Source: Thiohalophilus sp. | GTDB lineage: Bacteria > Pseudomonadota > Gammaproteobacteria > UBA6429 > Thiohalophilaceae | Assembly: GCF_034522235.1 (NCBI RefSeq) | Contig: NZ_JAXHLN010000002.1 | Coordinates: forward strand, 475,001 to 524,246 | DNA length: 49,246 bases | Direction: 5' to 3' | Shown: positions 1 to 8,091 of the stretch, piece by piece | Numbering within the stretch: the stretch's first letter is position 1 | How the letters are laid out: each line of letters begins with the position of its first letter | Notes under the pieces: generated by a model | The model's input: the letters and a program-made list of their open reading frames with translations, nothing else | Databases searched by the model: none | What the model was told of the DNA's origin: nothing | Made by a program: the position numbers and the translations under genes

Positions 1-970
<970 letters not shown>

Positions 971-1066
971 TATAACACCCAAGTTTTTTGGGTCAGTAAG
1001 GTCACCAACAAGTAATACAATCAAAAAGCATTACCTTCTACCTAATCCAAATTCGGGAGGAAAAAT

Positions 1067-1141
1067 GGGGTCAGAGACGAACTTTTCTCTAACCTCTTTT
1101 TCCATATAAACGGGATCATCAGGAAATTCATCTCTGACCCC
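1067..1141. repeat. REP-like palindrome in the 23S-5S spacer
   Basis: GGGGTCAGAGACGAA at 1067-1081 is the near-perfect inverted complement of TTCATCTCTGACCCC at 1127-1141 (one mismatch in 15), with a 45-base loop and flanking A and T runs. The TCTGACCCC word is common at ends of REP-type palindromes linked to IS200-like REP transposases in Gammaproteobacteria; that is recalled knowledge. In the pre-rRNA it would fold into a stem between the two rRNAs. No transposase gene is nearby. Confidence 0.7.
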
Positions 1142-1158
1142 GTTTTTCCCAACCAGTT

Positions 1159-1277
1159 TGCCTGGCGGCAATGGCGAGGTGGAACCACCTGATCCCATCC
1201 CGAACTCAGAAGTGAAACGCCTCAGCGCCGATGATAGTGTGGGGTCTCCCCATGTGAAAGTAGGTCACCGCCAGGCT
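1159..1277 (+). rRNA. 5S ribosomal RNA
   Basis: About 119 nt. The terminal helix is formed by TGCCTGGCGG at the 5' end and CCGCCAGGC at the 3' end. Conserved internal segments CCGAACTCAGAAGTGAAACG and GTGTGGGGTCTCCCCATG match the gammaproteobacterial 5S pattern. It lies 188 nt after 23S, as the last gene of a 16S-23S-5S operon whose start is outside the window. No distal tRNA follows it. Confidence 0.96.
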
Positions 1278-1287
1278 TTAATTTAAA

Positions 1288-1324
1288 AACCCCGAAGTGC
1301 CTTTGTTGGCACTTCGGGGTTTTT
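1288..1324 (+). terminator. Rho-independent terminator of the rRNA operon (first)
   Basis: A 12-bp perfect stem (CCCCGAAGTGCC at 1290-1301 with GGCACTTCGGGG at 1308-1319) has a 6-base loop and is followed by five T residues. It starts 12 nt after the 5S end, the normal position for an rrn terminator. Confidence 0.93.
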
Positions 1325-1348
1325 CTTTTGTGGCTTGCCGGTTAGACC

Positions 1349-1520
1349 GCAACTTTTTTGTTGCAAGGGTTCATGTGACAAATTCGCCGGGAGCGAATTT
1401 GGACAGCCGAAGGCTGCCCGAAGGGCTGCGCACAGGGATGTGCGCAGTCAGAGTAGGTCACCGCCAGGCTTTCACCGCTCTCGGCCATCCATGGCCTCCG
1501 CGGCATTAGTCCATCCTGGA
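1349..1520. repeat. Hairpin-rich spacer with a copy of the 5S 3' tail
   Basis: This 344-nt gene-free stretch (1278-1621) lies between the 5S gene and the antiporter gene. It contains successive short hairpins: 1349-1364, 1380-1400, 1404-1416, 1426-1447 (8-bp stem with loop AGGGAT), 1483-1496 and 1510-1520. Inside it, 1452-1472 repeats without mismatch the 21 bp at 1259-1279 that form the end of 5S rRNA and its immediate flank. This looks like a remnant of a duplicated 5S end. No open reading frame in it has any recognisable feature. Confidence 0.7.
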
Positions 1521-1534
1521 CGTCAATACCAAAG

Positions 1535-1566
1535 CCCCGCTCTCGAAAGAGGACGGGGTTTTTTTT
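1535..1566 (+). terminator. Second terminator after the 5S-tail copy
   Basis: The stem CCCCGCTCTC/GAGGACGGGG (one C-A mismatch and one G-T pair) closes a GAAA tetraloop and is followed by eight T residues. It sits downstream of the duplicated 5S tail and 56 bp from the convergent antiporter stop codon, so it could also shield that gene from read-through out of the rRNA operon. Confidence 0.85.
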
Positions 1567-1621
1567 ATGCATGATTGTCTTTCGCGCAGATCTGACAGGA
1601 ATGGCCGTTGCAGCGGACAGG

Positions 1622-3196
1622 TCAACGGCGAAATACCGAGGGCGTGAGTTCATTGGGCAGGGTTTGCAGGGTCTTGTCGGCGAAGCTGACACCAATGCCG
1701 TCATAATAGTTGTAAACCAGATCGGCGCCCTTGTTTTTCAGTTGTTCGACTTCCTCATTGAACAGTGCCGTGGCATTGATCTGGCCATCAAAACCCCGTT
1801 CGCGCAGTTGCTGAATGGCCATCAACTTGGCGGACAATTCCGGCATGCAGAGCATAATGATCCGCACCCCCTTGAGATTGAGTCCCGCCCACAAACCGGG
1901 GTCCTCGGCATCGGCGTACAGAACCCGCCGTCCCTGGCGACGGTGATTTTCGACCTTGCCCGGATCCGAATCGAGCCCGACGGTCCGCAAATGACTGGAT
2001 TTCAGCGTGTCATAGGCACCGGTACCGACCCGTCCCATGCCGACGATCAGAATATGCGCACTGCCGACATTAATCGGTTCATCATCCGGATGGCGGTGAC
2101 GACTTTCAAACCGTTTGAGCCCTTTGCCGAACCGTTGATACAACTCGTGTGAATAACGATTCAATGGCGCCGTGATAGCAAAGGAGACTGCCACGGTCAC
2201 CGCCAGCAGAACCAGCCAGTCGGTGGAGATCCAGCCCTGGGCTTCGGCAACACTGGCGATAATCAGGCCGAACTCACTGAAACTGGCCAGACTCAGGCCG
2301 GTGAGAAACGCACTGCGCGCGCGCAGACGGAACAGCAGCAGGATAAAGAAAAACATCAGGGCTTTGAGGGGCAACAGCAGATTGAGCAAGAGTGCATGCT
2401 CAAGAGTGAGCAGCGTGGGATGACCCGACAGGCCGATTTGTAAAAAGAAGCCAACCAGCAGTATTTCCTTCAGACCCCACAGGGCATTGGAAAGCTCGCT
2501 CGCCCGCTTGTGATCAGACAGAATGATACCCAGTAACAGGGCTCCCAGCTCCGAGCTGAGCCCGAATTCCTCGAAACTGCCGCCACCGACCACCAGTGCC
2601 AGCAACAGTCCATATAAAATAACCAGCTCGCCGTGTCCGCAGATATCCAGCAACCAGTGCAGCAGCGGGCGGAGCAAGAAGAAACCGAGCAACAGAAAAG
2701 ACCAGGGAGAAGGGGTAACGCCACCGGCCAGGCTGAGTATGGCGACGGCGACGAGATCCTGCATGATCAGGATCCCGATCGCGAGCCGCCCATGGAAGGC
2801 ACGTAATTCTTTCTTGTTTTCCAGGACCTTGGCGGCAACCACCGTACTGGAAAACGACAGCGCAATGGCGATCATGACGGCGGCTTCGAAGGAGAGATTG
2901 CCGAACTGGCTCAAAATGGCCCAGAGCAGAACGATGGTGAGGCCCATGTGTAACAGGGAACCGGCCAGAACTTCACTGCGGATCAGGCTTTTCAGGCGTA
3001 ATTTCAGGCCGACGCTGAACAGCAGTAACAACACGCCGGCATGGGCAACAGCCTCGATGAGTGCATTGGTTTCATGACCATTGGCACTGAGCAGAAAACC
3101 GGCGGCCAGATAACCGACCAGGGGCGGCAGACCAATCAGGCGCATTAACAGGCCGGCGCCAAAGGCAAAGCTTAGCCAGATGGTCGCTGTCAGCAT
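1622..3196 (-). CDS. CPA2-family monovalent cation:proton antiporter with RCK-N domain (KefC/YbaL-like)
   Basis: Predicted inner-membrane K+/Na+:H+ exchanger of 524 residues. Residues 1-345 are strongly hydrophobic (about 12 segments) and carry the CPA2 signature around the acidic pair QD at 146-147 in ILIMQDLVAV. After a basic linker (355-375) comes a Rossmann nucleotide-binding RCK/TrkA-N domain with GMGRVG at 386-391. The protein ends soon after it, so it seems to lack a TrkA-C domain. In Kef systems the RCK domain gates flux in response to glutathione adducts or nucleotides; no kefF/kefG ancillary gene is adjacent, so that exact role is not supported. Start: ATG at 3196 preceded by AAGGA. 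It is divergent from the usp gene and convergent with the rRNA operon. Confidence 0.85.
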   Translation of the reverse strand: MLTATIWLSFAFGAGLLMRLIGLPPLVGYLAAGFLLSANGHETNALIEAVAHAGVLLLLFSVGLKLRLKSLIRSEVLAGSLLHMGLTIVLLWAILSQFGNLSFEAAVMIAIALSFSSTVVAAKVLENKKELRAFHGRLAIGILIMQDLVAVAILSLAGGVTPSPWSFLLLGFFLLRPLLHWLLDICGHGELVILYGLLLALVVGGGSFEEFGLSSELGALLLGIILSDHKRASELSNALWGLKEILLVGFFLQIGLSGHPTLLTLEHALLLNLLLPLKALMFFFILLLFRLRARSAFLTGLSLASFSEFGLIIASVAEAQGWISTDWLVLLAVTVAVSFAITAPLNRYSHELYQRFGKGLKRFESRHRHPDDEPINVGSAHILIVGMGRVGTGAYDTLKSSHLRTVGLDSDPGKVENHRRQGRRVLYADAEDPGLWAGLNLKGVRIIMLCMPELSAKLMAIQQLRERGFDGQINATALFNEEVEQLKNKGADLVYNYYDGIGVSFADKTLQTLPNELTPSVFRR

Positions 3197-3293
3197 CGGC
3201 AGTATCCTTGTCGGGTATTGATATTTTATGCAGGCAGTTTGTTCGTATTCAGTGCAGATTAATCGCTGGTGGAGCAGGAGTCCAGAGTCCGGT

Positions 3294-3321
3294 TTGCAGT
3301 CACTAACGGCTTTTCTATACT
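3294..3321 (+). promoter_or_regulatory. Predicted sigma70 promoter of the universal stress gene
   Basis: TTGCAG (3294-3299), a 16-bp spacer and TATACT (3316-3321) place a start site near 3328, about 27 nt before the preferred ATG. Judged by eye only. Confidence 0.6.
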
Positions 3322-3354
3322 CTTGATCACACAGTACAACAGGAAATGTGGCAG

Positions 3355-3804
3355 ATGGATTCTTACCAAACTATTTTGCTGGCCCTGGATCTTTCCGATG
3401 AAGCGGATCAGGTACTTGAGCGGGCCAGTGAGCTAATCAGTCAGGAAACGGCCAGGTTGACATTGTTGCACGTGGTGGAGCCGGTCGTGACCGAAAACAG
3501 TTACGATTTGATCACGACGCTGCCGGCTGATTTTGAAGAGAGTCTTTATAAACAGGCCGAGACGTTTTTACAGCGTAAACGCGATGATTTTCACCTCAGC
3601 GAGGCCCGCGTGCGGGTCGAGGCCGGTTCGGTGAAATCCGAAATATTGCGGGTCGCCGAAGAGATGAAGGCCGATCTGATACTGGTTGGCACACACGGAC
3701 GTCACGGTGTTGGTCTGTTGCTGGGCTCGACCGCCAATGCCGTATTGCATGGGACACCCTGTGACGTACTGGCGGTGAGAATATTGCCCGCCGAATCAGG
3801 CTGA
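3355..3804 (+). CDS. Universal stress protein, UspA superfamily
   Basis: Small cytoplasmic single-domain Usp of 149 residues, expected to dimerise and probably bind ATP. The N-terminal strand YQTILLALDLS is typical. Near the C-terminus GTHGRHG...LLLGST (residues 112-126) fits the G-x2-G-x8-G-S variant of the nucleotide-binding loop. An upstream in-frame ATG at 3346 exists, but CAGGA at 3340-3344 is correctly spaced for 3355, so the shorter form is preferred. Its stop overlaps the convergent DUF3445 gene by 9 bp. Usp proteins help survival under growth arrest and stress; the specific signal here is unknown. Confidence 0.9.
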   Translation: MDSYQTILLALDLSDEADQVLERASELISQETARLTLLHVVEPVVTENSYDLITTLPADFEESLYKQAETFLQRKRDDFHLSEARVRVEAGSVKSEILRVAEEMKADLILVGTHGRHGVGLLLGSTANAVLHGTPCDVLAVRILPAESG

Positions 3805-4788
3805 ATTCGATAACGCATGAAGCCAGCTGAGCAGTGGCGCCGGATCGGCCAGCCCCTTGTATTCACGATGCCGCGGTCCCATCCCGGCGATGGCCTGATA
3901 CAGTAACCGTTGCTCCCTCACCGATAAGCGGGTCAGCGGCGTGTGATAGGTTCGGATAGTAAATAAAACAGCAGGAGTCTGCGGCAGTGCTTGCAACACC
4001 TGTCGTTCCACCCGCAGCCATGCCGCCGGGCGGGCCGGATCAAAGGCCCGGCCCTGCCATTGTTGGTGATCGATTCCGGGCGGCGGTTCGGGATGGTGAT
4101 TGAGTCGCGCGTCCGTGGCAATCCCCCAGGCAAAGCGGACAAACGGGCCCTGTTGCAGACAGGTCTGTAATAATTGTCCTGCCCGGGCATTGATGCGCGC
4201 CATATCCGGTACCGGTTGATGAATCCCGGCAAAATCCCCGCCGATCTTCTCGCGCGGATCCCAGTGATTGGGCTGGCAAAGATGAATGGCGCACAGACGA
4301 TTTTCCGCGCCGTTGAGACAGACCAGCGCCAGATCCTCCTGGATCTGCATGGCCAGCGCATCCAGACCGCTGCGATAGGGCGGCGCGGTATGCTGCTCGC
4401 CGGGTCGGTAATCCAGGTACCGGCCATCGGCGGCAAATACCAGTGAGTCGCCGGTGAGATGACAGTCGAGTTGCTGTCGATCGCCCGTCTGCTGCAAGTG
4501 GAACTGTTCGGGGTATTCGGCACACAGCTGTGCGATAACAAACCGGTTTAGCATCGGCTCCCAAGTACGGCCTGCGTCGGTGAAACAGAGGTATTTGTCG
4601 AGATCCTCGCTGCGGGCGGACTGTTTGGCCCGACGATAGTGGCTAAATTGCCGATCCAGCTGAAACAGCCGGTGATCGGCCGCACCATTACCAAAGTCGT
4701 GACCAAGCCTGTAAAATCCCGGTTTGATCGCGTAGTGTCCCGATGAGGGTGGGAAATAACGGGCAACCGGTTCGTTAACAATGGACAT
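3796..4788 (-). CDS. DUF3445 family protein, heme-dependent oxidative N-demethylase alpha-subunit-like
   Basis: A 330-residue soluble protein without signal peptide. The pattern matches my memory of PF11927 (DUF3445, HODM_asu-like): WEPMLNRF near residue 75, IQEDLALVCL near 150, then HLCQPNHWDPREKIGGDF, IHQPVPDMARIN, RFAWGIATDARL, LRVERQ and AVLFTIRTYHTPL towards the C-terminus. Characterised members carry heme and oxidatively demethylate secondary or tertiary amines such as dimethylamine, often with partner subunits. No ferredoxin-reductase or other HODM subunit gene is adjacent, so the substrate is unknown. It is divergent from birA with only 21 bp between the start codons, so the two genes must share regulatory DNA. 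Confidence 0.75.
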   Translation of the reverse strand: MSIVNEPVARYFPPSSGHYAIKPGFYRLGHDFGNGAADHRLFQLDRQFSHYRRAKQSARSEDLDKYLCFTDAGRTWEPMLNRFVIAQLCAEYPEQFHLQQTGDRQQLDCHLTGDSLVFAADGRYLDYRPGEQHTAPPYRSGLDALAMQIQEDLALVCLNGAENRLCAIHLCQPNHWDPREKIGGDFAGIHQPVPDMARINARAGQLLQTCLQQGPFVRFAWGIATDARLNHHPEPPPGIDHQQWQGRAFDPARPAAWLRVERQVLQALPQTPAVLFTIRTYHTPLTRLSVREQRLLYQAIAGMGPRHREYKGLADPAPLLSWLHALSNSA

Positions 4789-4809
4789 GTGGCAGGGTAA
4801 ATCCGATTA

Positions 4810-5808
4810 ATGCAACGCTTGCGTAATATTTTGTCCATTCTGGCCGATGGCCGTTTTCATTCCGGGACTGCCCTGGCGAGCCGGCTGGGACTCAGCCGCA
4901 GCGCGGTATGGAAACAGATCCGGTCTCTGTCGGAACAATACAACATTCCGGTTCAGGCGGTACAGGGACGCGGCTATCGATTGTCGGCCGTGCTGGAGTT
5001 GCTGGAGGCGGATAATATTATCGCCGCTCTTTCGCCCGAGGCAAGGCGGCACCTGGGACATTTGCAGATCGAATGGTCACTGGAGTCGACCAACCAGTGG
5101 CTGATGGAGGCCGTGGATGCACCTTGCGGCACCGTGGTGGCGGCCGAGCATCAACGCCAGGGACGCGGTCGACGCGGCCGGACCTGGGTCTCCCCTTTGG
5201 GCGCCAATCTCTATTTTTCCCTGTTAGGTTGTTTTCAGGGGGGCCCCGCCAATCTGTCCGGGCTGAGTCTGGCGGTGGCCGTGAGCGTGGTACGGGCGCT
5301 GACGGCCCAAGGGGTGAAAGATCTGGAACTCAAGTGGCCCAATGATATTTTGTCACGGAGCAAAAAACTCTGCGGCGTGCTGCTGGAGATGCAGGGTGAG
5401 GCGGGTGGACCGTGTCGCGTGGTCTGCGGGATCGGTTTGAATGTCAACATGCCACAGACGGTGGCGACGGATATCGATCAGCCCTGGACGGATTTGCAGC
5501 ACAGCTTGCCGCGACCGATCTCCCGCCAGCGATTGTTGACGAGCCTGCTCGATGAACTGTTACCCGCCCTGGCCCGTTATGAGCAGGACGGCTTGACGCC
5601 GTTTCTGGACGACTGGCGGCGCTGGGACGCGGTGGCGGGCAGGCCGGTGCAGCTCTTGTTGCCGCAGCGCACGGTACGTGGCCGCGCCGTGGGCATTGAT
5701 GGGCAGGGTAATCTGCTTATCGAACGCGGCGGTCGCCAGGAAAGTTACTGCAGCGGGGAGATCTCGCTGCGAGCCGAACCGGAGCAATATCATGCAACTG
5801 CTGATTGA
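4810..5808 (+). CDS. birA: Bifunctional biotin-[acetyl-CoA-carboxylase] ligase / biotin operon repressor
   Basis: Activates biotin with ATP to biotinyl-5'-AMP and transfers it to the carboxyl carrier protein of acetyl-CoA carboxylase. At 332 residues it is close to E. coli BirA (321). Residues 1-60 are a winged helix-turn-helix (ALASRLGLSRSAVWKQIRSL), so DNA binding is likely retained. The catalytic biotinyl-AMP loop GRGRRGRTW is at 118-126, followed by KWPNDI at 175-180 and KLCGVLLE, the biotin-contacting segment. A C-terminal SH3-like cap follows. Its last 17 bp overlap coaX, so the two cofactor genes are translationally coupled; birA-coaX is a common gammaproteobacterial pair. Confidence 0.96.
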   Translation: MQRLRNILSILADGRFHSGTALASRLGLSRSAVWKQIRSLSEQYNIPVQAVQGRGYRLSAVLELLEADNIIAALSPEARRHLGHLQIEWSLESTNQWLMEAVDAPCGTVVAAEHQRQGRGRRGRTWVSPLGANLYFSLLGCFQGGPANLSGLSLAVAVSVVRALTAQGVKDLELKWPNDILSRSKKLCGVLLEMQGEAGGPCRVVCGIGLNVNMPQTVATDIDQPWTDLQHSLPRPISRQRLLTSLLDELLPALARYEQDGLTPFLDDWRRWDAVAGRPVQLLLPQRTVRGRAVGIDGQGNLLIERGGRQESYCSGEISLRAEPEQYHATAD

Positions 5809-6532
5809 TTTCGGTAATACCCGGATCAAGTGGGCCTTGCTGCAGGAGGGCGAGCTGTGCTTTGGCGATGAAGCGATCTATACCGAGGTGGAACTGGCGC
5901 CGTTGTTCGAAAACTGGTGGATCGATCTGAGCGCGCCGGCCAGCGTGTTATGTGCCAGCGTTGCCGAGCAGACATGTTTCGCGCAGCTGGAACAATGGTG
6001 CCGTCAGCGTTGGCAGCTCCCGGTGACTCTCCTGCAAGCGGTTTCCCGTCAACAGGGGGTGATCAATGCCTATGCCGAAGCGCACACCCTGGGCAGTGAC
6101 CGCTGGGTGGCACTGATCGCCGCCCACCGGTTGACTGACCAGCATGTGGGCGTCATTGATTGCGGCAGCGCGATTACCGTCGATCTGCTGCGCGCTGACG
6201 GCGTCCATCAGGGAGGCTATATCGTGCCGGGTTTATGGATGATGCAACGCTGTTTGCTGGAACGCACTGGCCAGATCAACACCGCGCCGTCATTGAGCGA
6301 TGACCTGGCGCCCGGTGACTCCAGCGGCAGTTGTATCAGTCACGGCGCCCTGCGCAGTGTGACCGCGCTGCTCGATCGACTCATGGTCGATCTGCAGTCC
6401 CGGTATGACAATCGCCTGCAGTGGCTGTTGACCGGCGGGGATGCAGCACATATTCAGGCGCATCTGCGCCAACCCGGCCGGCTGGTGCCGGATCTGGTCC
6501 TGCAGGGGCTGGCCTGCGTCGCGCAAGAATGA
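5792..6532 (+). CDS. coaX: Type III pantothenate kinase
   Basis: Catalyses ATP-dependent phosphorylation of pantothenate, the first step of coenzyme A synthesis. It has 246 residues of the ASKHA fold: phosphate-1 motif DFGNTRIKW at 6-14, GSDRW at 101-105 and phosphate-2 motif DCGSAITVD at 123-131, all diagnostic for CoaX. Start: the ATG at 5792, giving MQLLIDFGNT, is preceded by GGAG at 5781-5784; the longer upstream reading frame is only overlap with birA. Type III kinases are generally not feedback-inhibited by CoA. Confidence 0.95.
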   Translation: MQLLIDFGNTRIKWALLQEGELCFGDEAIYTEVELAPLFENWWIDLSAPASVLCASVAEQTCFAQLEQWCRQRWQLPVTLLQAVSRQQGVINAYAEAHTLGSDRWVALIAAHRLTDQHVGVIDCGSAITVDLLRADGVHQGGYIVPGLWMMQRCLLERTGQINTAPSLSDDLAPGDSSGSCISHGALRSVTALLDRLMVDLQSRYDNRLQWLLTGGDAAHIQAHLRQPGRLVPDLVLQGLACVAQE

Positions 6533-6560
6533 CGTCTCACGGTTGCAAGAGGAAAGACGG

Positions 6561-7226
6561 ATGAAATGGCTGATCTATCTGTTGCTGCTGGTGAATATCA
6601 GCCTGTTTGCCTGGCACTATCGCGGCGGCCTGACCACGGCCGAGCCGGACGCGGCCCTACCGACGGATGTTCAGCGGCTGGTGCTGTTGCATGAAAAACA
6701 GCAGCAGGCCGAGGAGGGGCGGGCCTGGTGTTACAGCCTTGGTCCCTTGAAAGAGCCACCCCAGGCCGAGGCGCTGAGTAAACGCTTGCAACAATGGGAA
6801 ATGACGAGCTGGCGGCGCACGAGTCAGGAGGCCGGGCGCAAGGGGTACTGGGTGCTGTTACCCCCGCTGTCTTCGCGGGTCGAGGCACGCGCTGCCGTGG
6901 CCGAACTCAAGGCCAAAAAGATCGAAGACTATTTTTTGATTGCCACCGGCCCGAACGCCAACGGGGTTTCGCTGGGCGTGTTCTCCACCTTTGAGGCGGC
7001 GCATCGACGCATCAATCAGCTGAGCGAACTCGGTTTCGAGCCGATTTGGGAGAATGTCCGGCTGCCGATCGACGAGTACTGGCTGGACTGGCCGCGCGAA
7101 ACCGGCAGCCTTTCCGAAGCGCAACTGGCACAATTACAGGAAGGGTATGCCGGATTGCGCCAGATCGAACGCCGCTGTGAGCCGCCGGCAGAGATCCAAA
7201 CGGGTTCGGCAAAAAACCGTCGTTAA
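6561..7226 (+). CDS. Membrane-anchored SPOR-domain protein
   Basis: A 221-residue protein with a single N-terminal membrane helix (about residues 3-19) and a periplasmic region ending in a SPOR-like domain (about 92-160). SPOR domains bind denuded peptidoglycan glycan strands at division septa. The start is ATG 6561 after AGAGGAAAG; the upstream extension lies within coaX. It follows coaX by 28 bp and probably shares its transcript; a SPOR gene after coaX is recurrent in Pseudomonas-like genomes. No enzymatic domain is visible, so its exact role (envelope or division related) is inferred only from the domain. Confidence 0.75.
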   Translation: MKWLIYLLLLVNISLFAWHYRGGLTTAEPDAALPTDVQRLVLLHEKQQQAEEGRAWCYSLGPLKEPPQAEALSKRLQQWEMTSWRRTSQEAGRKGYWVLLPPLSSRVEARAAVAELKAKKIEDYFLIATGPNANGVSLGVFSTFEAAHRRINQLSELGFEPIWENVRLPIDEYWLDWPRETGSLSEAQLAQLQEGYAGLRQIERRCEPPAEIQTGSAKNRR

Positions 7227-7228
7227 AA

Positions 7229-7257
7229 TTGCCTTTATAGAGACAATTTCTTAGAAT
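7229..7257 (+). promoter_or_regulatory. Promoter of tRNA-Thr(UGU) / tRNA-tuf unit
   Basis: TTGCCT (7229-7234), 17-bp spacer and TAGAAT (7252-7257), followed at once by the GC-rich discriminator GCGCGCC. Such discriminators are typical of stable-RNA promoters under stringent (ppGpp) control. The start site would lie near 7264, about 30 nt before the tRNA. Confidence 0.75.
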
Positions 7258-7293
7258 GCGCGCCTGGTCGATACCGGTGATGCCGGTCATCAT

Positions 7294-7369
7294 GCTGGCG
7301 TAGCTCAGTTGGTAGAGCAGCTGACTTGTAATCAGCCGGTCGGGGGTTCGACTCCTCTCGCCAGCTCCA
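7294..7369 (+). tRNA. tRNA-Thr (anticodon TGT)
   Basis: 76 nt with encoded CCA. Acceptor GCTGGCG pairs with CGCCAGC, the anticodon loop CTTGTAA gives TGT, and the T-arm contains GGTTCGA. It reads ACA/ACG codons. It is the first of four tRNAs before tuf, matching the thrU-tyrU-glyT-thrT order of E. coli. Confidence 0.97.
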
Positions 7370-7379
7370 GAATTTCAAA

Positions 7380-7405
7380 GGCCCGGACAGGATCCGGGCC
7401 ATTTT
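7380..7405 (+). terminator. Possible terminator or processing hairpin after tRNA-Thr(UGU)
   Basis: GGCCCGGA (7380-7387) pairs perfectly with TCCGGGCC (7393-7400) around a 5-base loop and is followed by ATTTTG. The T run is short, so termination may be partial; an RNase processing site is an alternative. Confidence 0.5.
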
Positions 7406-7468
7406 GTCGGCAGAGTGCAAAAATCGGCCGCAGGTGGCGGAAAACCAAGGTATTTTCGCCACTTGCGG

Positions 7469-7497
7469 TTGACACTGCCCTATTGCTCGACGAAAAT
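7469..7497 (+). promoter_or_regulatory. Possible second promoter, before tRNA-Tyr
   Basis: Consensus TTGACA (7469-7474), 17-bp spacer and GAAAAT (7492-7497; 4 of 6 matches), 19 nt before the tRNA-Tyr gene. With the hairpin at 7380 this suggests that Tyr-Gly-Thr-tuf can be transcribed separately from the first tRNA-Thr. Confidence 0.55.
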
Positions 7498-7515
7498 ACG
7501 CAGCTTCGTGCGCGC

Positions 7516-7600
7516 GGAGGGGTTCCCGAGTGGCCAAAGGGATCAGACTGTAAATCTGACGGCTCAGCCTTCGGAGGTTCGAATCCTCCCCCCTCCACCA
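7516..7600 (+). tRNA. tRNA-Tyr (anticodon GTA)
   Basis: 85 nt with a long variable arm (class II) and encoded CCA. Acceptor GGAGGGG pairs with CCCCTCC, and the anticodon loop ACTGTAAAT gives GTA. It reads TAT/TAC. Confidence 0.96.
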
Positions 7601-7615
7601 AACACAAAGTTACAA

Positions 7616-7748
7616 GGGCCGAGTTACGAGGGACGAGGAAAACCGGAATCGTAACGCGGCGGGAGCGGGCTTGGTGCAGCTACCACCCCGGGACGTGATG
7701 AGATGCAGAGGGCTGGCCCTCGTAACTCGTTACTCTGACCTCGTCCCT
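7616..7748. repeat. Heptad inverted repeat (family A, copy 1)
   Basis: The spacer between tRNA-Tyr and tRNA-Gly. The left arm (7616-7639) is built of GAGTTAC-GAGGGAC-GAGG units and the right arm (7715-7748) of CTCGTAA-CTCGTTA-CTC...CTCGTCC units, so the arms are mutual inverted complements in 7-bp steps. About 75 bp lie between them. No gene is seen in it. Confidence 0.75.
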
Positions 7749-7755
7749 GAATATA

Positions 7756-7829
7756 GCGGGTGTAGTTCAATGGTAGAACTTCAGCCTTCCAAGCTGACTA
7801 TGTGGGTTCGATTCCCATCACCCGCTCCA
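7756..7829 (+). tRNA. tRNA-Gly (anticodon TCC)
   Basis: 74 nt with encoded CCA. Acceptor GCGGGTG pairs with CACCCGC, and the anticodon loop CTTCCAA gives TCC. It reads GGA/GGG. Confidence 0.96.
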
Positions 7830-7838
7830 AATTAACAA

Positions 7839-7946
7839 AGGGACGGAGGTCTCAGGGACGAGGGACGAGGAAAACCGGGCTAAGTTTACGGTTGATACGA
7901 GCGAAAGAGTCATTACTCGTCACTCGGCCCTCGTTACTCGTCACTG
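7839..7946. repeat. Heptad inverted repeat (family A, copy 2)
   Basis: The spacer between tRNA-Gly and tRNA-Thr(GGU). Left arm (7839-7874) with GGGACGA-GGGACGA-GG units; right arm (7911-7946) with CTCGTCA-CTCG-GCC-CTCGTTA-CTCGTCA units. The arms could pair across about 36 bp in the tRNA precursor. Confidence 0.75.
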
Positions 7947-7953
7947 TTTTTTA

Positions 7954-8028
7954 GCCCATGTAGCTCAGGGGTAGAGCACACCCTTGGTAAGGGTGAGGCC
8001 GGCGGTTCAAATCCGCCCATGGGCTCCA
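7954..8028 (+). tRNA. tRNA-Thr (anticodon GGT)
   Basis: 75 nt with encoded CCA. Acceptor GCCCATG pairs with CATGGGC, and the anticodon loop TTGGTAA gives GGT. It reads ACC/ACT. It lies 63 bp before tuf, as in the thrT-tufB arrangement. Confidence 0.96.
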
Positions 8029-8091
8029 GGTTGTATATACAAATAGTGGTAATGGGTTTTTGGTTAAATTCGCAACAGGGGAGGCCTGACG

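Noticed and set aside
1571-2152. 193-codon plus-strand frame over the antiporter gene
   Set aside because: Antisense shadow; the minus-strand frame has membrane segments and a clear RCK motif.
7616-7946. CRISPR-like array in the tRNA spacers
   Set aside because: The repeated units are 7 bp, contiguous and degenerate, with no regular spacers and no cas genes.
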